A stretch of 64,000 bases of DNA, taken from positions 310,001-374,000 of the forward strand of contig LATX02000112.1 of the NCBI GenBank assembly GCA_001466705.2. Direction: 5' to 3'. Position 1 is the first letter of the stretch. Each line of letters opens with the position of its first letter. A program made the translations under genes and the position numbers. This DNA comes from Moniliophthora roreri. Taxonomy: Eukaryota > Basidiomycota > Agaricomycetes > Agaricales > Marasmiaceae. The notes under the pieces are model-generated. The model was not told where the DNA came from. It worked only from the letters and a program-made list of their open reading frames with translations, and ran no database searches. Shown here in pieces: positions 33,909-47,400 of this stretch.

Positions 33909-35762
33909 ATGTCGATGTCAACCCCAACCAAGTATCAGTCACTTCACATTCTGGCGAGCTGTATCCATATGATCAGTGAGCTCCCCTTTCACTGCCGTAA
34001 TGCTCAGGGCTCACAAAACTCAGGCCTTTCCGTTCTTTCATATTTAATCCCCCGAAGAGTGCTTCCGGGTAAGCAGTTACGCCAGTGGAGGCATGCAAAG
34101 TGGGGCAAGATATGCCTGTTTCTGGTGTTAGTCGGCTCGTAAGCAAACACATCAAATTTCTTCTGATGTCTGTTGTTGAAGTGATTGATTCAGATGGCTC
34201 TTCGTCCTCTGCTGTTAGTCATAATCCTCGGATTCGTTTTCAGTCTTTCTCATCTATGATATAGCTGGCATCATCGTGCTTGGGCTAGGAACGACGGGAG
34301 ATCCATTAGCTTGTTCCTTGGCCGTTTCGGTCTGCAGCTTCTTACAAGGCGGTACCAAGGTAGCTTCAGAATTCCTCACCGCGGTCCACGTCGTTGTCCT
34401 TTGCTAACCACCTCACAGTTTCTCATTTACGCGTTGCTGGTTGAGAAGGTAAAGTACCCAAGTGTCTAGTTTACAGCTCCGATCTCAATTTGAATACCTT
34501 TCCACCGAGAAGGCATATATCGTATGGTCCAACGGTTATCGCACCCCTCGCTTCAAGACGAAGGTTTATAGGGTATCCGGCGTTGCTTTGTTGGGTCAGA
34601 CTGCGCTCTGGCTTGTATTCATCCTCCTATGGCGAGCAAGTAACATCAGGGTGGACGGTGTGTGTATAATTGGTTATAGTAATCCCGTGTAAGTGTTGAG
34701 CCCCTGATTCTTGCACCAAGACTCACATAAACATCGCCAAGGGCAATCTTGCTATCGGCGGTCGAGTTCATTCAGAATGTTACCTTCACCATCATGTTTG
34801 TATGGCCTTTATGGCGATCAGATCTGTTAAGTCCGAGACTACGAGAAGTCGCCAGAAAGACATTCTAGTGAGTGGCAGAAATGAATTGTATACAACCGAC
34901 GTGCTGACTTGGGACAACACTAGTGGCTCGGTTGCTCGGTTGATAATCTTGAGTGTTCGTGCCAACTACCTTTATGTCCGAATTTGAACAAACGACTGAC
35001 AAATCCTCAATCAGACTAACGCATGCGTATTGCATGCCTTACATGGCAAAGAGCTCGTGTGGGTTTGTATGAGCGCTTGTGTGACAGACGTAAGTCGTTT
35101 CTATCGTGGCTTAAACTCTGATTCACTGTTTTCGCGTGCTGCCACAGGTCACGCTCAACGCGATGATTATGTATTGGATCAGCTCTGGAGTACCATCAGA
35201 TTTTGCGGACCATCCTACTCTACCTGAAATTCCCATCACGAATATTATCACCATCGGCGGTGACCAAGAGAAGCTGCGGAGCGGAACCGACCATTCGGAC
35301 CCAACGGCTACCTTGCATCTGGCCAGTGTTTGTGGTCGCTGTCATTGTGATCTGCGCCAGTACAAGATGGGACACAAAGGAGACGAAGAGAAAGGCTACA
35401 CTCCGCCGAATGCGGAGGCCCTCGGTGTACGTGACACACCACCGCCACCGTTGAGACAAGTCGTTGATCCTGTCTTTCAGGAAGACAGTATGTCACGTTC
35501 CAGAGAACCATCTGGCATATCTGCTGTCCCTCTACAGTCATACCGATGTCGTCACCCCCACCCACCGAATGTAAGTGTCACCAAACCATCAAGTCCACGA
35601 CAACCAACTTGCTCTCCTAACAGTGTCAGACAAAACTGTTCTGCAGAAACGAGGCCGGTTCATACTGTGCCGAGCGCTGGCATTCTCGACGTTACTCGCT
35701 TTAGTTGTCGCATGCCGATATGTTCTCCTTTCAAACTCTTGCCACTTATTGGGCTTTTATAG
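33909..35762 (+). CDS. Orphan seven-transmembrane fungal protein
   Basis: Integral membrane protein of the large, undescribed GPCR-like 7TM families of Agaricomycetes. The first exon from 33909 (MSMSTPTKYQSLHILASCIH) can splice at 33981 to FLIYDIAGIIVLGLGTTGDP starting near 34232. Further segments are FLIYALLVEKAYIVWSNGYR, VYRVSGVALLGQTALWLVFI, SAVEFIQNVTFTIMFVWPLW, LREVARKT, TNACVLHALHGKELVWVCMS and VTLNAMIMYWISSGV. They are separated by at least five introns. The motifs GLGTTGDPLACS and WPLWRSDLLSPRLREVARKT are typical of this family. The C-terminal tail stays open to TAG at 35760-35762, but a splice could end it sooner. The first intron would be about 250 bases, long for this genome, so an exon may be missing there. 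Ligand and partner are unknown. Confidence 0.55.
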
Positions 35763-36219
35763 GTTATTATTGTGTTTCGCCCATTATTGACTTCTTGGGT
35801 TGGGTCGCGCTCGTTAATATATTTAAGATTCTTTCGAAGATCGCGTTCATCGCGTTGTACTCATATGTAGGTAATTTCAGGAGCTTGTCTAAAGCCGGTC
35901 AGTGCGAGTGAATCTCGATGTGACATCAAGTTGCAGGTCTGTAGCGTTTGATCTACTCTACTATCTGGATCTTGTGATTCCGTGTTCAGTATCTGAATAC
36001 AACGTTCGAAGAACGTTTCCACTTCGATTCCACGGTACAGCGCACAGAAGTATTTAATTCATAAGTACGTTGGTATCGATGGCCTCTATGTACAAAGTAG
36101 TTTGTGACGTTAATACGCTATAAGCCTGAAGGCGTACAAAGGAGTAAAGTAATGGGGTATATGCGGTATATTATCGTTCCATCGCCCATGTGTAGAACAG
36201 AACACTCCGTGTCCCTCAA
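35763..36219. other. Convergent intergenic region
   Basis: Between the ends of the 7TM gene and the Pro-rich gene. A frame at 35705-35911 is strongly hydrophobic (IIDFLGWVALVNIFKILSKI) but has no start or splice context; it could be chance or an unplaced exon. Confidence 0.4.
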
Positions 36220-37604
36220 TCATGCCGGGTGCGAAGCAGCCTCTTCATCGTCACCGTCGTCCTCATTATCCTCATCGTCGCCAAAATCATCGCCAGGACT
36301 CATATCATCATCTGTAGACCCCGAAGTGGTAGCCGGAGCCGCTGCCTCGGTCATTCCTGCAGTAGTGGGTGTAGCATCTGCGGCAACACCATCAGTGACA
36401 GCGGTAGTCGTAGTGGAAGCGACAGAAGAAGTGGGCGAAGATCCAATCGGGGCCTGAACAGGAGCCTGAACGGGGACGTGTGCCTTGGGTGCCTTGCCAG
36501 CAACCTGTTCAGGTGTCTTTACAGGTACCTGTCGACGGCTGCGGCGATTGGGACCACTTGCAGCTTTCGGTGATGCTGGAGAAAAGTTGACAGGCTGGTT
36601 ACCCTGCACAGGTGCGTTGGAACTGCTATTCGTGGGTGAGACAAAAGGCGGTATCTTTCCCTCGATTTTCTCGGCTGCGTGTTTGACGTTTCCAGTGGGA
36701 TCGCGAGGCGCGCGACGCCGGTTTTTCTGGGTGGGAGCAGACACAGGCGGCCTGACAGGTGGGGCAGGCTCCTCAGGTGCAGTCAAGTTGGAAGGCGTGT
36801 GCATAGAGCCAACTGGAGGCTGGAATTGAGGTTTCGCTGACTTTACTGGTGCTTGAGCGGGAGACTTGATGCCGGCGGCTCCCACAAGTAACTTCACTGG
36901 CGCTTGGGAACTGGGGTCGGCGGGTGGGTTGACCGGTGGTTGAGTAGGAAGATTGGGTAAGGGCTGCGCAGGCGAGTTGAGTGGTGGTTCAACAGGCAGG
37001 CTACTTGGCCGGGCAGGTGCTTGAACAGGCGCTTCTGGTGGGTGCACTGGTAGATCGCGTCGAGAAGGAAGAGAGGAGCTCGAGGTAGGAGTATCCGACA
37101 TGGCGGGTGTGTTTGGCGGAGCAGCTGGTGAGACTGCAGGCGAGGGACTGCCTTCGGTACTCCATGTATTTACTCCTTGGGTGGCGGCGGCGGTGGCAGG
37201 ATCGCACGGAATTAATGGGCCGACAACGGTATTAAGCAGACCATTGACCGGACCACCGATCATTGGAATGGCTCCTACGATCCCTCCAACGAGACCTTGA
37301 ACAGGAATGAGCACTGCACAGAGCGACGACTCTGAAGACACATTGAGCGGGTAGTCTAAACAGTGATATCAAAGAGCGACGCACGAGCTGCTTGTTCCAC
37401 GACTTGATTTGCATCTTGCTCAATCTCTGCGCGAGGTATGGATACAGAAGCCCGCCTCTCACGAGCGAGTTGATGAGTGGAAGATGAACTGGAGAGCTCC
37501 CCATTGGTTTGAAACGAATCACCGGCTGGAGCAGCGAGACTGGTAGACGAGGATGACACCGCGAGAGTAGCGAAGATGAGAGAAGTGCTTGAGGAGAGCT
37601 TCAT
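36220..37604 (-). CDS. Secreted Pro/Ala/Ser-rich protein with acidic C-terminus
   Basis: A signal peptide, MKLSSSTSLIFATLAVSSSS with an AAP cleavage region, predicts secretion. A 53-base intron (GTGCGT to CTTCAG, about 37332-37384) joins EQAA to QSSLCAVLIPVQGLVGG. A short conserved-looking hydrophobic block follows (GAIPMIGGPVNGLLNTVVGP with one Cys on each side). The rest is low complexity: degenerate PVxxP repeats such as PPVNPPAD, QAPVKL and VPVQAPVQAPIG. Several basic clusters (SRRD, KNRRRAPR, RRSRRQ) could be cut by Kex2. The C-terminus is DDD/DDEDNEDDGDDEE and then HPA; TGA at 36220-36222. No enzyme domain seen. It may be a wall-associated protein or a precursor of processed peptides; neither can be decided from sequence. 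About 430 residues. Confidence 0.7.
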
Positions 37605-37770
37605 GGCTTGTATGTAGTGTATACGTCGAGATGAACGATATGTGTGAGGTAGAAATGTAATTCAAGTGTGATAGAACTGAGCGAGATAATGGTGGTTTGG
37701 GAGAAAGAAGGGAACGCGCTGTGACGCGTTATTTATAATGTCCAGACTGGGGGGTTGAGGGGTCCGTGCG

Positions 37771-37998
37771 TCAGTAACCTCTCCTGGCCTGCATATCCAT
37801 TTCCCACATTTCATCCTCTGCAATTCCTCCTCGTCGCCCAATAAATCTTCTCTGATTACTTGTTGCACCAAGTTCTGCATACTCCCACCATGTTGAAACA
37901 AGCCGTCGCAGGGATAATCCAAGGCACGATGAAAGAAAACACCAAAAAAGACACGCAGTGCTGTAGATTGCTAAGTAAAATGCTGCATTCCTGACCAT
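37771..37998 (-). CDS. Small single-span membrane protein, tentative
   Basis: An ATG at 37996-37998 opens MVRNAAFYLAIYSTACLFWC and a hydrophobic segment to LGLSLRRLV, then a charged tail SNQRRFIGRRGGIAEDEMWE ending with TGA at 37771-37773 (75 residues). Another hydrophobic start (MPVILIFVGLTYV) lies just upstream near 38000-38045 and could be an extra exon. No family recognised; the coding call rests only on the start, the hydrophobic segment and the charged tail. Confidence 0.3.
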   Translation of the reverse strand: MVRNAAFYLAIYSTACLFWCFLSSCLGLSLRRLVSTWWEYAELGATSNQRRFIGRRGGIAEDEMWEMDMQARRGY

Positions 37999-38430
37999 AA
38001 GTGAACATACGTCAAGCCCACGAATATTAGAATGACTGGCATCAGAGCCTTGAGGCTGTTTTCATGGTCGCTGGACATGATAAAGGATCCCGGACCTCAA
38101 TACGTTACACGTTCTATAGATTTTTTCCGACTGCCTTGAATAAGAACGAATTCCGTATTGGATTGATGAACATGCATACCTGAACGTCTAATAGACAATC
38201 GGACTAGGAAGGGCTCAGAACAGAGAATGTTGAGAGGAGGAAAAGAATTTAAATTGTTTGCCGCTCAACGTTCCGGGCGGTGCTAACGGAAAGGAACGGC
38301 ACTCGGTCCCATTGAGGGACGGCTAACGGTGTTAACTGACCATGTATAGCAGGCAGGGCACAGGGCGTCGGGTACTGTTCGAAGTTCCAAGTCTTAGTCG
38401 TAGAATACTTTTATAATACATGGTAAGCTA
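37999..38430. other. Intergenic after midasin
   Basis: Downstream of the midasin stop codon. Apart from the hydrophobic stretch near 38000-38075 noted under the neighbouring gene, nothing is recognised. Confidence 0.45.
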
Positions 38431-41400
38431 TCATTCTTCAGAGATCCTCTCGAAAAACTGCTTCAACGTCGCTGACAACACCTCGGGCAATGCCTCCACA
38501 TTCCTTAGTACAACGTAGTATTCGAACGGAAACGAGTCCAAGTATCGCTGAATCTGCATGTCCATCTTCCCATTAACATTGACAATTTCCGCCTTAGTCA
38601 TGGAGAGTATTGAGCCATGCGCTGCTCCACCAGGCTGTTGGACACTCGCTGTAGAATGTAACGAGTCGATGATGATGAACACAATCATAACCTTCTGCTC
38701 CTCCGCCTTTCTCAACACCGGACGAAGCTTCTCGTGGTCTTGACACATTCCATCCGAGATAATGATCTCCAGTTGCCATAGATCCGCTGCTGTACTCGAA
38801 CTCATCGCTTTCCTCTCCCTCGCAAGTTCTAAGACGCGTAAACTCGTTTCCACGAGGGAGAGTACATTCGTGGCTTTTTGGTTGAAATGGAATGCTCTTA
38901 TCACTTCTACTCCAGCTTGGTCGGTGAAAGGAGCTCCCTCAAAGCCATGCAGTAGTTCAACAGCCTCTCCAAAACGAGCGATCCCGATGTCGCCTGCTTC
39001 CAATCGACTCAACGCTTTCGATACCAACGCAAGTGTTTGGTAGGCCAGGTGTACTGAATGGGATTCAGCCATTGACCGAGAATCATCGAGGGCAATGAGA
39101 ACTTGGTATTCTCTTTGACTCGGTCTGGTACGTCGAAGCCAGATCTTATCCTTGGTGTAGTCACTGGCGATATAAGGAATGATCTTTTTCATGTTCAGCC
39201 TCTTTCCGGTTCGGTAATCGCCTTTGAGACGCGTGGTAAGAGTAGGTTCGAGGATGAGACGGAGTTGTTCGCACAAAGCGTAGGCAAGATCGTGAGTGAG
39301 AGATTCATACAGGCGCCATATATGTTCCGCTCGATTGTCTGGAAGACCGTCGGCATGCCATGCTCGAAGTTCAGCTTCGACTACAGGTCCAGCCAAATCC
39401 GAGTCGTCTTCCGTCTCAATATCAACTTTCGGCGCATCGGGATTGTTTGCTTGGGGTGGGGGTTGTTGGGAAGAGGTTGAATGAGAATCGTAAAGGATCG
39501 CTCCTTCCACATCCTCTTGGTGAGCTGTCGAGGTTTTCTCTACTTCGGAACGTTCATGAGACCTTGACTCTTCCGGGTTGGCATCGATTTCGCCCATGTC
39601 CATGTCGACGTCCGTGGAAATAGCTGGCTGCTCTTCCTTCTGATCCTCCAGGAATCGCAGATCTTTCAACCTGGAAGCCTGTTCTTTGCCCGAGGGACCC
39701 AGTGCCTGCATGTCGTGATCATCATCCTCTGGGCGGAGATACTCGATCTGAGGTGCATCCGAATTGCCAAGTTGTTCTTGTGGGTCCTCTCTTTCCTCGC
39801 CATTGAGAATGTCATTGAAGCGTTGTTGAACTTCTTTCAGTGCATCCCCTAAGCTACGAAGAGGATTGTGCTCTAGCTGACTACTTGATTGGGTTCCTTG
39901 TGGGCCTTGCTGAACGCCTGACTGAGCATGACCTGGGCCTTGCGAAGGTTCCGTTTGCTGTCCAAATTGAGGCTGATTGGCTAGTCGAAGTGGATCACTA
40001 CAACAACATCGTCAACGCAGGAAATTATGCGTAAGCAAGCTCAAATACCTCTCGTTCTTATTGTCTTCAGCATCCACCATGCTTGAATCTTCTCCAACGA
40101 CCCCACTAGAAGCACCTTTCTCACCACCTTGGTTGTTCGCTCCCGTGTCTGGATTCGGGTCATCTTCAGAAATGGGTGCGCCATCACCTGTGCTAATATC
40201 GGGCTGAGCGACACCAGTGTTCTCCTGTTCCTGTTCGTTCTCCTGCTCAGCATCTGTTGATTTAGCTTCAGCTGCGGCAGGTGGTTCTAGTCCGTCCGGC
40301 CCAATGTCTTCGTCCTGGGCGTCTTTTCCGGCATCTTCCTGACGATTAAGTGTTTCGTTGTCGGCGTCTGGCGAGACGTCCTGTGGCTGATCGGCATTTT
40401 CCTCCATGTCATCGAGTTCCTCACCGTCCATATCCACTTCATCGGGAAGCTGCTCTCCTGCATTCATATCCATGTCGTCAGGAAGGTCTAATGTATCGGC
40501 TTCTGGAATGTGTTCGTCCATTGGTGCACCACTAACTCCGGGCTCCTCTGAATCCTGCTCCTCATTCATGACTTCATCTTCAATCGGCTGCTCTTGCTCC
40601 TCGCTCTCTCCCGACTTCTCTTTCTGCTTCGGGTGCTTTTCTCCTCCCTCTTTTGCCACCACATCCGAATCTCCATTTTTACTCTTCGAATGATCCTGGT
40701 TGGTTTTTTGGTCATCTTTGTCAGAATCCTGAGGACCCTTCTCATCGCCCCATAGTTTTTCGTCGACAGCAGCGGGATCTGAGATGTCGAGGTCACCAAT
40801 CTGCTCCTCAGGATCCATTTTACTCTCTTCATCATCCGACTTTTCACCATCCTGCTCATCACCCTCATCAGGAACACCTTCCATCTCGCCATCGAAGTCT
40901 TGATCCATCTCAATAGCATCGTTGTCCTCCTGATTCTTCTCTGGACCTCGCTCTTCTTCCAACTTATCGCCCTTCAATCCTTCGACCTGGCTTTCTTCCT
41001 CGATCTCTTTGCTCACGTTCTGGTTACCCGTGCCTTCGCCCATGCCGACACCATCAGTCATTTCTGCAGTACCTTCTCCCGATCCACCATCATCTTGATT
41101 TTCTTCCGGAGGTTTACAAAACCCTTGCTTGCTGAGAGTGAGTAGAACTGAGCATAAGACGTAGTTGAGTTTGAAAAAGGCTGCAATGAAATGGCTGTGT
41201 GTAATGACGTGTGTCTGGACAAGTTTTGCATACAAGTCAAGGAAGGGAAGGACGCGTCGAAGGTCTGCGTGGTAATCGGAGCCGCGGGTAGTGAGTGTGA
41301 GTACGAGCCTGTTCAGGAGAGACAACATCTGATCAGCCCTGAGTAGTTCTGCGACTTCCTGGATATCCTTGCATTCCTGCTTGATGTAGGCATCGTCGTC

Positions 41401-44400
41401 TTCCTGATCCTCTTCCGCCGATTTCGCGATTTCGGGACACTTTGCCAACAGGCCTTGGATGCAGACTAGACAGGCGTTGACGATGCCATCGATGCCATCA
41501 ATGCCGTCCGAAGGAGAAACACTGGGTCTGGATACGAAGTCGGTCTGAAGGTCAAAGCCAGAAAGCCATTGTGCAGCGGGAGCGAAAAGGTATGTAAGTC
41601 GGGGATCGATTTCAATCCAACGATTCAGTGAAAGCACGATTTCGTTGATCTGTCCGAGTGCTTCCAAAACTGCGTTATATTCATCTAATCCCGAAACTCA
41701 GTTCACTTGATCAACGGAAAAGGAAAAATAAATGAACGTACCTTCAAGAAGAACCGGATGTGCCGTCAGACTCAAGCTCTCGATGATGGTACTCATGTTA
41801 CTTTGCAGGCTGGACGACTTTGCCATTAATGCGTCACAATCCTCGATTATTTGCTGGGTCGTTGGTGCCGTCGGATTTCGACGACTGTATGTATCCATCT
41901 CGTTGCGTATTTCTTGTAGCGCTGTCTGAGCTTTTGTCAGAACATTGTTCACCTCAACCAGGCGCCCAAACACAGATGGCCCATGAGAAACAATCGACTG
42001 GGACTCCTGGAACATTCGCAGACGACGGATGATCTTATCGATTTGATTAGCCCTTAGGGAGATCTCGGCCAACCTGACGAATATTTCAGGTAGTGTTAAT
42101 ATTATACCGAGTCGAGAGAACGTACCGATGTCTAGATCCAATAGCCAACGCGAAAGCAGACTCCAAGAATAGGATTCCTCTGTGGAGTTCCTTCGTACCC
42201 AAATCTGCATGATGGTTCGATAACGACGCCCGCAGATCTGGAAATAGCCCGTTTAAGCGATATAGATAACTCTCGCTTCTCTCAATGACTTGAGAGTCCT
42301 CGGTAATGACCGGTTGCTCCCGAATCCAGTGAGGGGAAGCGTTCCGATTCAAGACTTCTGGTTTGACGCTGGAGGAAAGACCTGCTCTCTTGAGTTCTTT
42401 GAGCAGATCACTCAAAGCCTTTCGCTTCCGGCTCAAGAGAGACTTGAGCTGTCGTTCTCTTTTCTCCGCTGGAAGAGCTGATGAGACAGTGATCGCAGCA
42501 AGGTCCTTCGAAGTGACTATAATCTCCGTCGCAAGGCTATCCGCTGAACGGCCAGTTTTCGACACAAGGAAGGGCCGGATACGTTGACGTACGAGCTGCG
42601 CAAATTTGCGATAGGTGGAATTTACATGACCATTGTCGGCATCAACTGACGAAGGGTTGAGGAGAGCGGATGCATCGAAGCTGGCTGAGTGAGCTTCGTT
42701 ACCTGACGCCATTGCCGGCTGCAACTGGTCTGTGATTGGCAAACGAAGCACCTCGCGAAAACGCCGGACAATCTTGTAAAGCTGATGATGACTCCGTTGT
42801 GCACTTTGTTTCAAAGCCTGAACATTGATATCCTTCCAGCTCGCAAGCTTGATGAGGTCATGCACTTCAGCCTCGAGAGCAGAACGTTGAGAATTTAGAT
42901 GAGTATGCAAGGCCTCTGTGAAAAGACTGAAGTATCCAATGGTGGAGTGGACTACACATCGAACCCTTTCTAAGGTGGGTCTATCTGCATCAGATATAGA
43001 CATGGCATGGATGCAGAATGACTCGAAGGACTGAAGAAGACGCATCCGAGCCTGGAACTGGCCAAGCGGGGAGGCACGAATGAAAGTGTCTAGAAGGGGA
43101 ATGAGTTCGTCGATATATTTCGAAAGGCGAGCCTCTCCATCAACGACATCTCCCATGTGTGCATTCAAGGGACCTCGTATAAGTGCGTCGTAAAGTCGGA
43201 ACCACCAGCCCGACACGCCACCTTCCTCGAAATCTCGGGCTTGCGTCTCCAGTAGCGCGCGCCAAGAGCTGAGCTCCAAACGACGCCATGTGACAATCAG
43301 CTCGACCATTGCAGCTCGGTTGGGTTTCAGCGTATTGTCTCTGCTGGCGTAGATTTCCCAATCGTCTGTCTGCAGTAATAATAGCTCAATGGCAGTCAAG
43401 ATTTTAGCAATTGGGCTATGAATATCGAGTGCCAAAACAGCATCGCAACGTGTGTGGATATGCTGCAAGACCATTTGGTCTGGCCATTCCTGGATGAGGG
43501 ACTGCAGGCGAGTCTTCATCTGACTGATGATTTCGACCGCTTTCCTCGCTTCAGGTATATTCGCGTCAGCATAAAAATTATATAATTTATTCTGGGCTGT
43601 TGTTGGACTTTGGAGTGAAGTGAACCGACGGTCAAGCAACCAGAGTTGCAGGGGCAGGCTCTCGAGGTCAATGGATTCAGTAAGGACGTTGTCCGATTTC
43701 GAAACCACAGAAAGGAGATCCATGCGAATGGTTTGGAAGGTAGAAAGTGTGTCGCTTATGGAGGCCTTGTGGCTGGATGCGCACAGCCATTCATGTATAC
43801 GGACGAATGTCCGAGCATCGGATTCGTGAATGAGGATGTCAACAGGACGGTGAGTGCTTGCGTGTTGATCGTCGGTAGCTTCTGGAGTCAACACCGACTC
43901 GAATGAAGGAAATAACTCCATAAATTCCTTCTCTTCCAATTCCGCGTCCGTCACGCTTTCGTGACTGAACACTTTATCACGGTAGAGCGATTGCGACATC
44001 CTCTTCCTCTCCTCTTCCTTTGCGCGATCAATGTTCCAAAGACGAAGGGCCTGTTCATATGTGGCACTGAGATGGGATAGGTGTTGCGAGATAGATATAC
44101 TAGACGATACTTGCAAAGCAATGGAGGCAGCGGAGAGGACAACATGCTGAAAGGCTGTGATTCCATTAGCGGAATTGTGATACACCTCCGGATGTAACAA
44201 CAGCTGATCTGAACTTCTGATGTAAGGGAACCCAGCCAAGGCGATCCCCAGATCCTCGCGGTTCTTGGCCTGCTCGAAAGACTGTCGCACGATACGCATT
44301 CCCATTTGCAAATGGAGCAGAGCGTACTGTAGGGGAGAAATGATGTCCTCGAAATCGGGATATGCCGCTTCTAACCGCTGCACAAACCCGCCAATACTAT

Positions 44401-47400
44401 TCTGAAGAACTTCCTCCTGCTGAGCCGCAAGGAGCATGTTCGTCTTGAACAAGGCAACCAAGCTATCAATCCTGGGCAGTGATAAGACTTGAGTCTGAAA
44501 TTGTGAGACCTCTGCCCAGAACATGTGAAGGCGGGAGATATTGCGACGTAAGTCGGGGGGTGCCTGATTTCGCAACTTGCCGGCAGCCTCAACCAACTGA
44601 CGTTGGAGATAGCCCACGACCTCGCTATCTCCGTTGCCTGTGACTGACATCTCTAGCTGGTTGTGAAGGCGAAGTTGCATAGCGTAATTCGACTCTTGTT
44701 GACGCCAATAATCGCTTGAACACATCTGAACGGTAACGGGATCAATGGGGGCGTCGGGGATGAGAAGCTCTAAAACAACACGACTAATGGCGATCCAGCA
44801 CACGCCGAGATCTAGGAGGGGAGTGCCATGGGGTCGATGATCAGCACCAACTTTCTTGAGCACAGGCATGAGATGTGTTCGCATGGCTGCGGTGAAAGCA
44901 GGATACTTATCGAAGTCATCAACAGACTCTAAACGTGCTAGAGGATTTTGAAGATCGCCTACTTCCTCCATAGTACTATTGTGGGAAGCTTCTTCCGAGG
45001 GCTCAGTGAAGCAAGAGGCAATCTAGGGTCGAGGTTATTTCCTGAAATACATGTAACAGATAATAAATTCTCACCCTGAAGACGGTTTGACGTAACAACG
45101 CAAAGATTTGCTGCGACCTTGGTAGGTACGATTCACAATTGATAAGACATAGTTGTGCGCAGGTCTCCAGGTCGAATCCATATTCGGCAAGCTCGGACAA
45201 CCGATTGTGGGACCAATCACTGCAAAGACCCAGTCCATTTATGACCGTTGATGACAGGAAATTCACGCACTACAAGCAGAGGACACGCTTGAGACTAACA
45301 GCGGAAAAGAGGGAAGCAACTTCAGTACCCTAAAAGCGATGCTAATGTTATGCCACTTAATTTCAACTAGTCAGGGAATCACTCACCTCATGAACGTCCT
45401 TAGATCCCCACATTTCTTTCATCCAGCGGAACTGAAGATGGCTTCGAACAGCAACATGGTCTATAGATAATCAGATCACCTATCGAGGACGCTGTCAAAG
45501 ACCGAACCTTTCCCTGCATCATGGAGCCAGAGCAAATGTTGGAAGGGAATCATACGACGCAGAGGAGCCCTGGGCTGGCAACAGACCGTCTGCAGAAAAT
45601 GCTCAAGAGATTGCTTGAGGGTCTGCAATCGGTCGTTTAGATGGATTCGTTGGTACCGCAATGAAAACGCACCTGACTGGCGCTGTTCGCGGAGCCGGCT
45701 AGAAGCCCAAGCGTGATGATCGCAAACAGTGGTTCCGTTCTGAGCTCTGGCAAATGGCGCTGCTTAAATGTTGATATCAAGCGCTTAATGACAATGAATA
45801 TCGTTTGAAATCCTTCAACGTGCAATGAACGCACCTGCTCCAGGTCCTCAATAAATGTTACACTGTTTGTTTCGGTATTGGAACCACGTAGCGTCGCAAG
45901 AGCCATGAGATTTATCATCTGTCTTCTCAAATCTGATCAAATATGTTAGTGCTCGACGAAAGGTTGGTTTACATGTAAATTTACCATTGCTGCAGGATGG
46001 ATCAACAGCCAGAACTTCAAGGCGAGAAATCTCTGAAGGATCTAGGGCTTTCTGAGACAAGAATGATTTCCAAATCTCAGTCAAGCCTAGTCCCGACGAT
46101 AACGAAGTGATATCTTGCAATGTCCTCGCACACGCCACGAGCGAGAGGTACTCCACAGAGAAGCTTTCGGCCGCATCGACAATCCATTTGGCAATAGTTT
46201 GTACAGAAGAATAATCAAGTGTACTACCATTGACACATTTATGGAGATAGCTGGCATATTGGAGCAATACGCGTGCGACTGACAAGTCCTTCAGCTACGA
46301 ACAATATATGCATGAGAAGCTTTATTTATTGGATATGAAATCAACATACTGATTCTTCACGTCTTGAGTTTGAACTTTGAAGTGACTGCTCAAGGACAGT
46401 ATGACCTGTCGCGTCGATTTCTGAAAGCAAAGCGTTGACTGCTAAGCTTGTCCGATGGATGCGGTCGTGTTCCTTCTGGCTATATTTGATCTGCCTGTTC
46501 TGTCCCATCTTGACGACTCTTTTGTTGTTTGTAATGGTGACAATGACTTCCATCAGTTTCAGGATGAACGCATGTTGCAACGAGTTGACGTCAGAAGGGG
46601 GTAAGAACAGATATGGGTCCATCGGCTGAGGAGTTTCAGTAAAATTTTCAGGACAAAAAATGATAGCACGTACACCTGCGGCACTATACACTAAAGAGGT
46701 ACCCTGCAAGGACCGAAACTCGTCCCGAAAACGGGCAAGTGCAACGTCTACACGAGGCAGAGCATTCCGGCATACTACTTCGACTCCCTCGGGGACTTCC
46801 TGGAAGCGATTGAGACTATCGAGCGCGACCCATCGAGCAAATGATTGAATGGTTCCTGAAGGTATCAATCGAACGAGGACGTGTTGCGAAGGATTTGGAT
46901 CCTGGCTACTTGTGGATAAAACAGATGGAATCTGGTCCAACAAAGGTGAGAGCGAAGAGAATTGCTCGAGAGCATGACCGGATGGTAAATGGGTTATGGA
47001 ATCATCCGGTGTACTGTATGCAGCCCTTCGCAGACCTCCGAAGTGACTTAACGTTTTGAATCCTTTCCACGCTGGCAACCTGATATGGTCGCGAAGGATG
47101 TTGTGATCGTGAGAACTTTTGTCAGCAAGAAGGGCGACCTCGATTCCTCTGTTCCGCATGGCCCTAGAAAGCTCTCCATGTTGCGGATCTACAGACATGA
47201 ACAGCCTAAATCCCTTGGTGGGCCTCAGCACCGGTATTTTTCCATCCACAAAACCCCTCTCGCTGAGTGTCAAGAAACCCCCCTCCTCGCAGAGAGAATT
47301 TAACCGATCTAAAACGGATGGGTTACATAAGTTTGCCCCATCCAGAAGAAGCCAGTGCCCTTCCTTCATTGCTGCCACTAACGGACCATCAACCCATTCA

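Noticed and set aside
35705..35911. Hydrophobic frame as a separate membrane protein
   Set aside because: No start context and it overlaps the tail of the 7TM gene; hydrophobicity alone is not enough.
36229..36829. Gly/Cys-rich plus-strand frames
   Set aside because: Antisense of the Pro-rich secreted protein; composition explains the openness.
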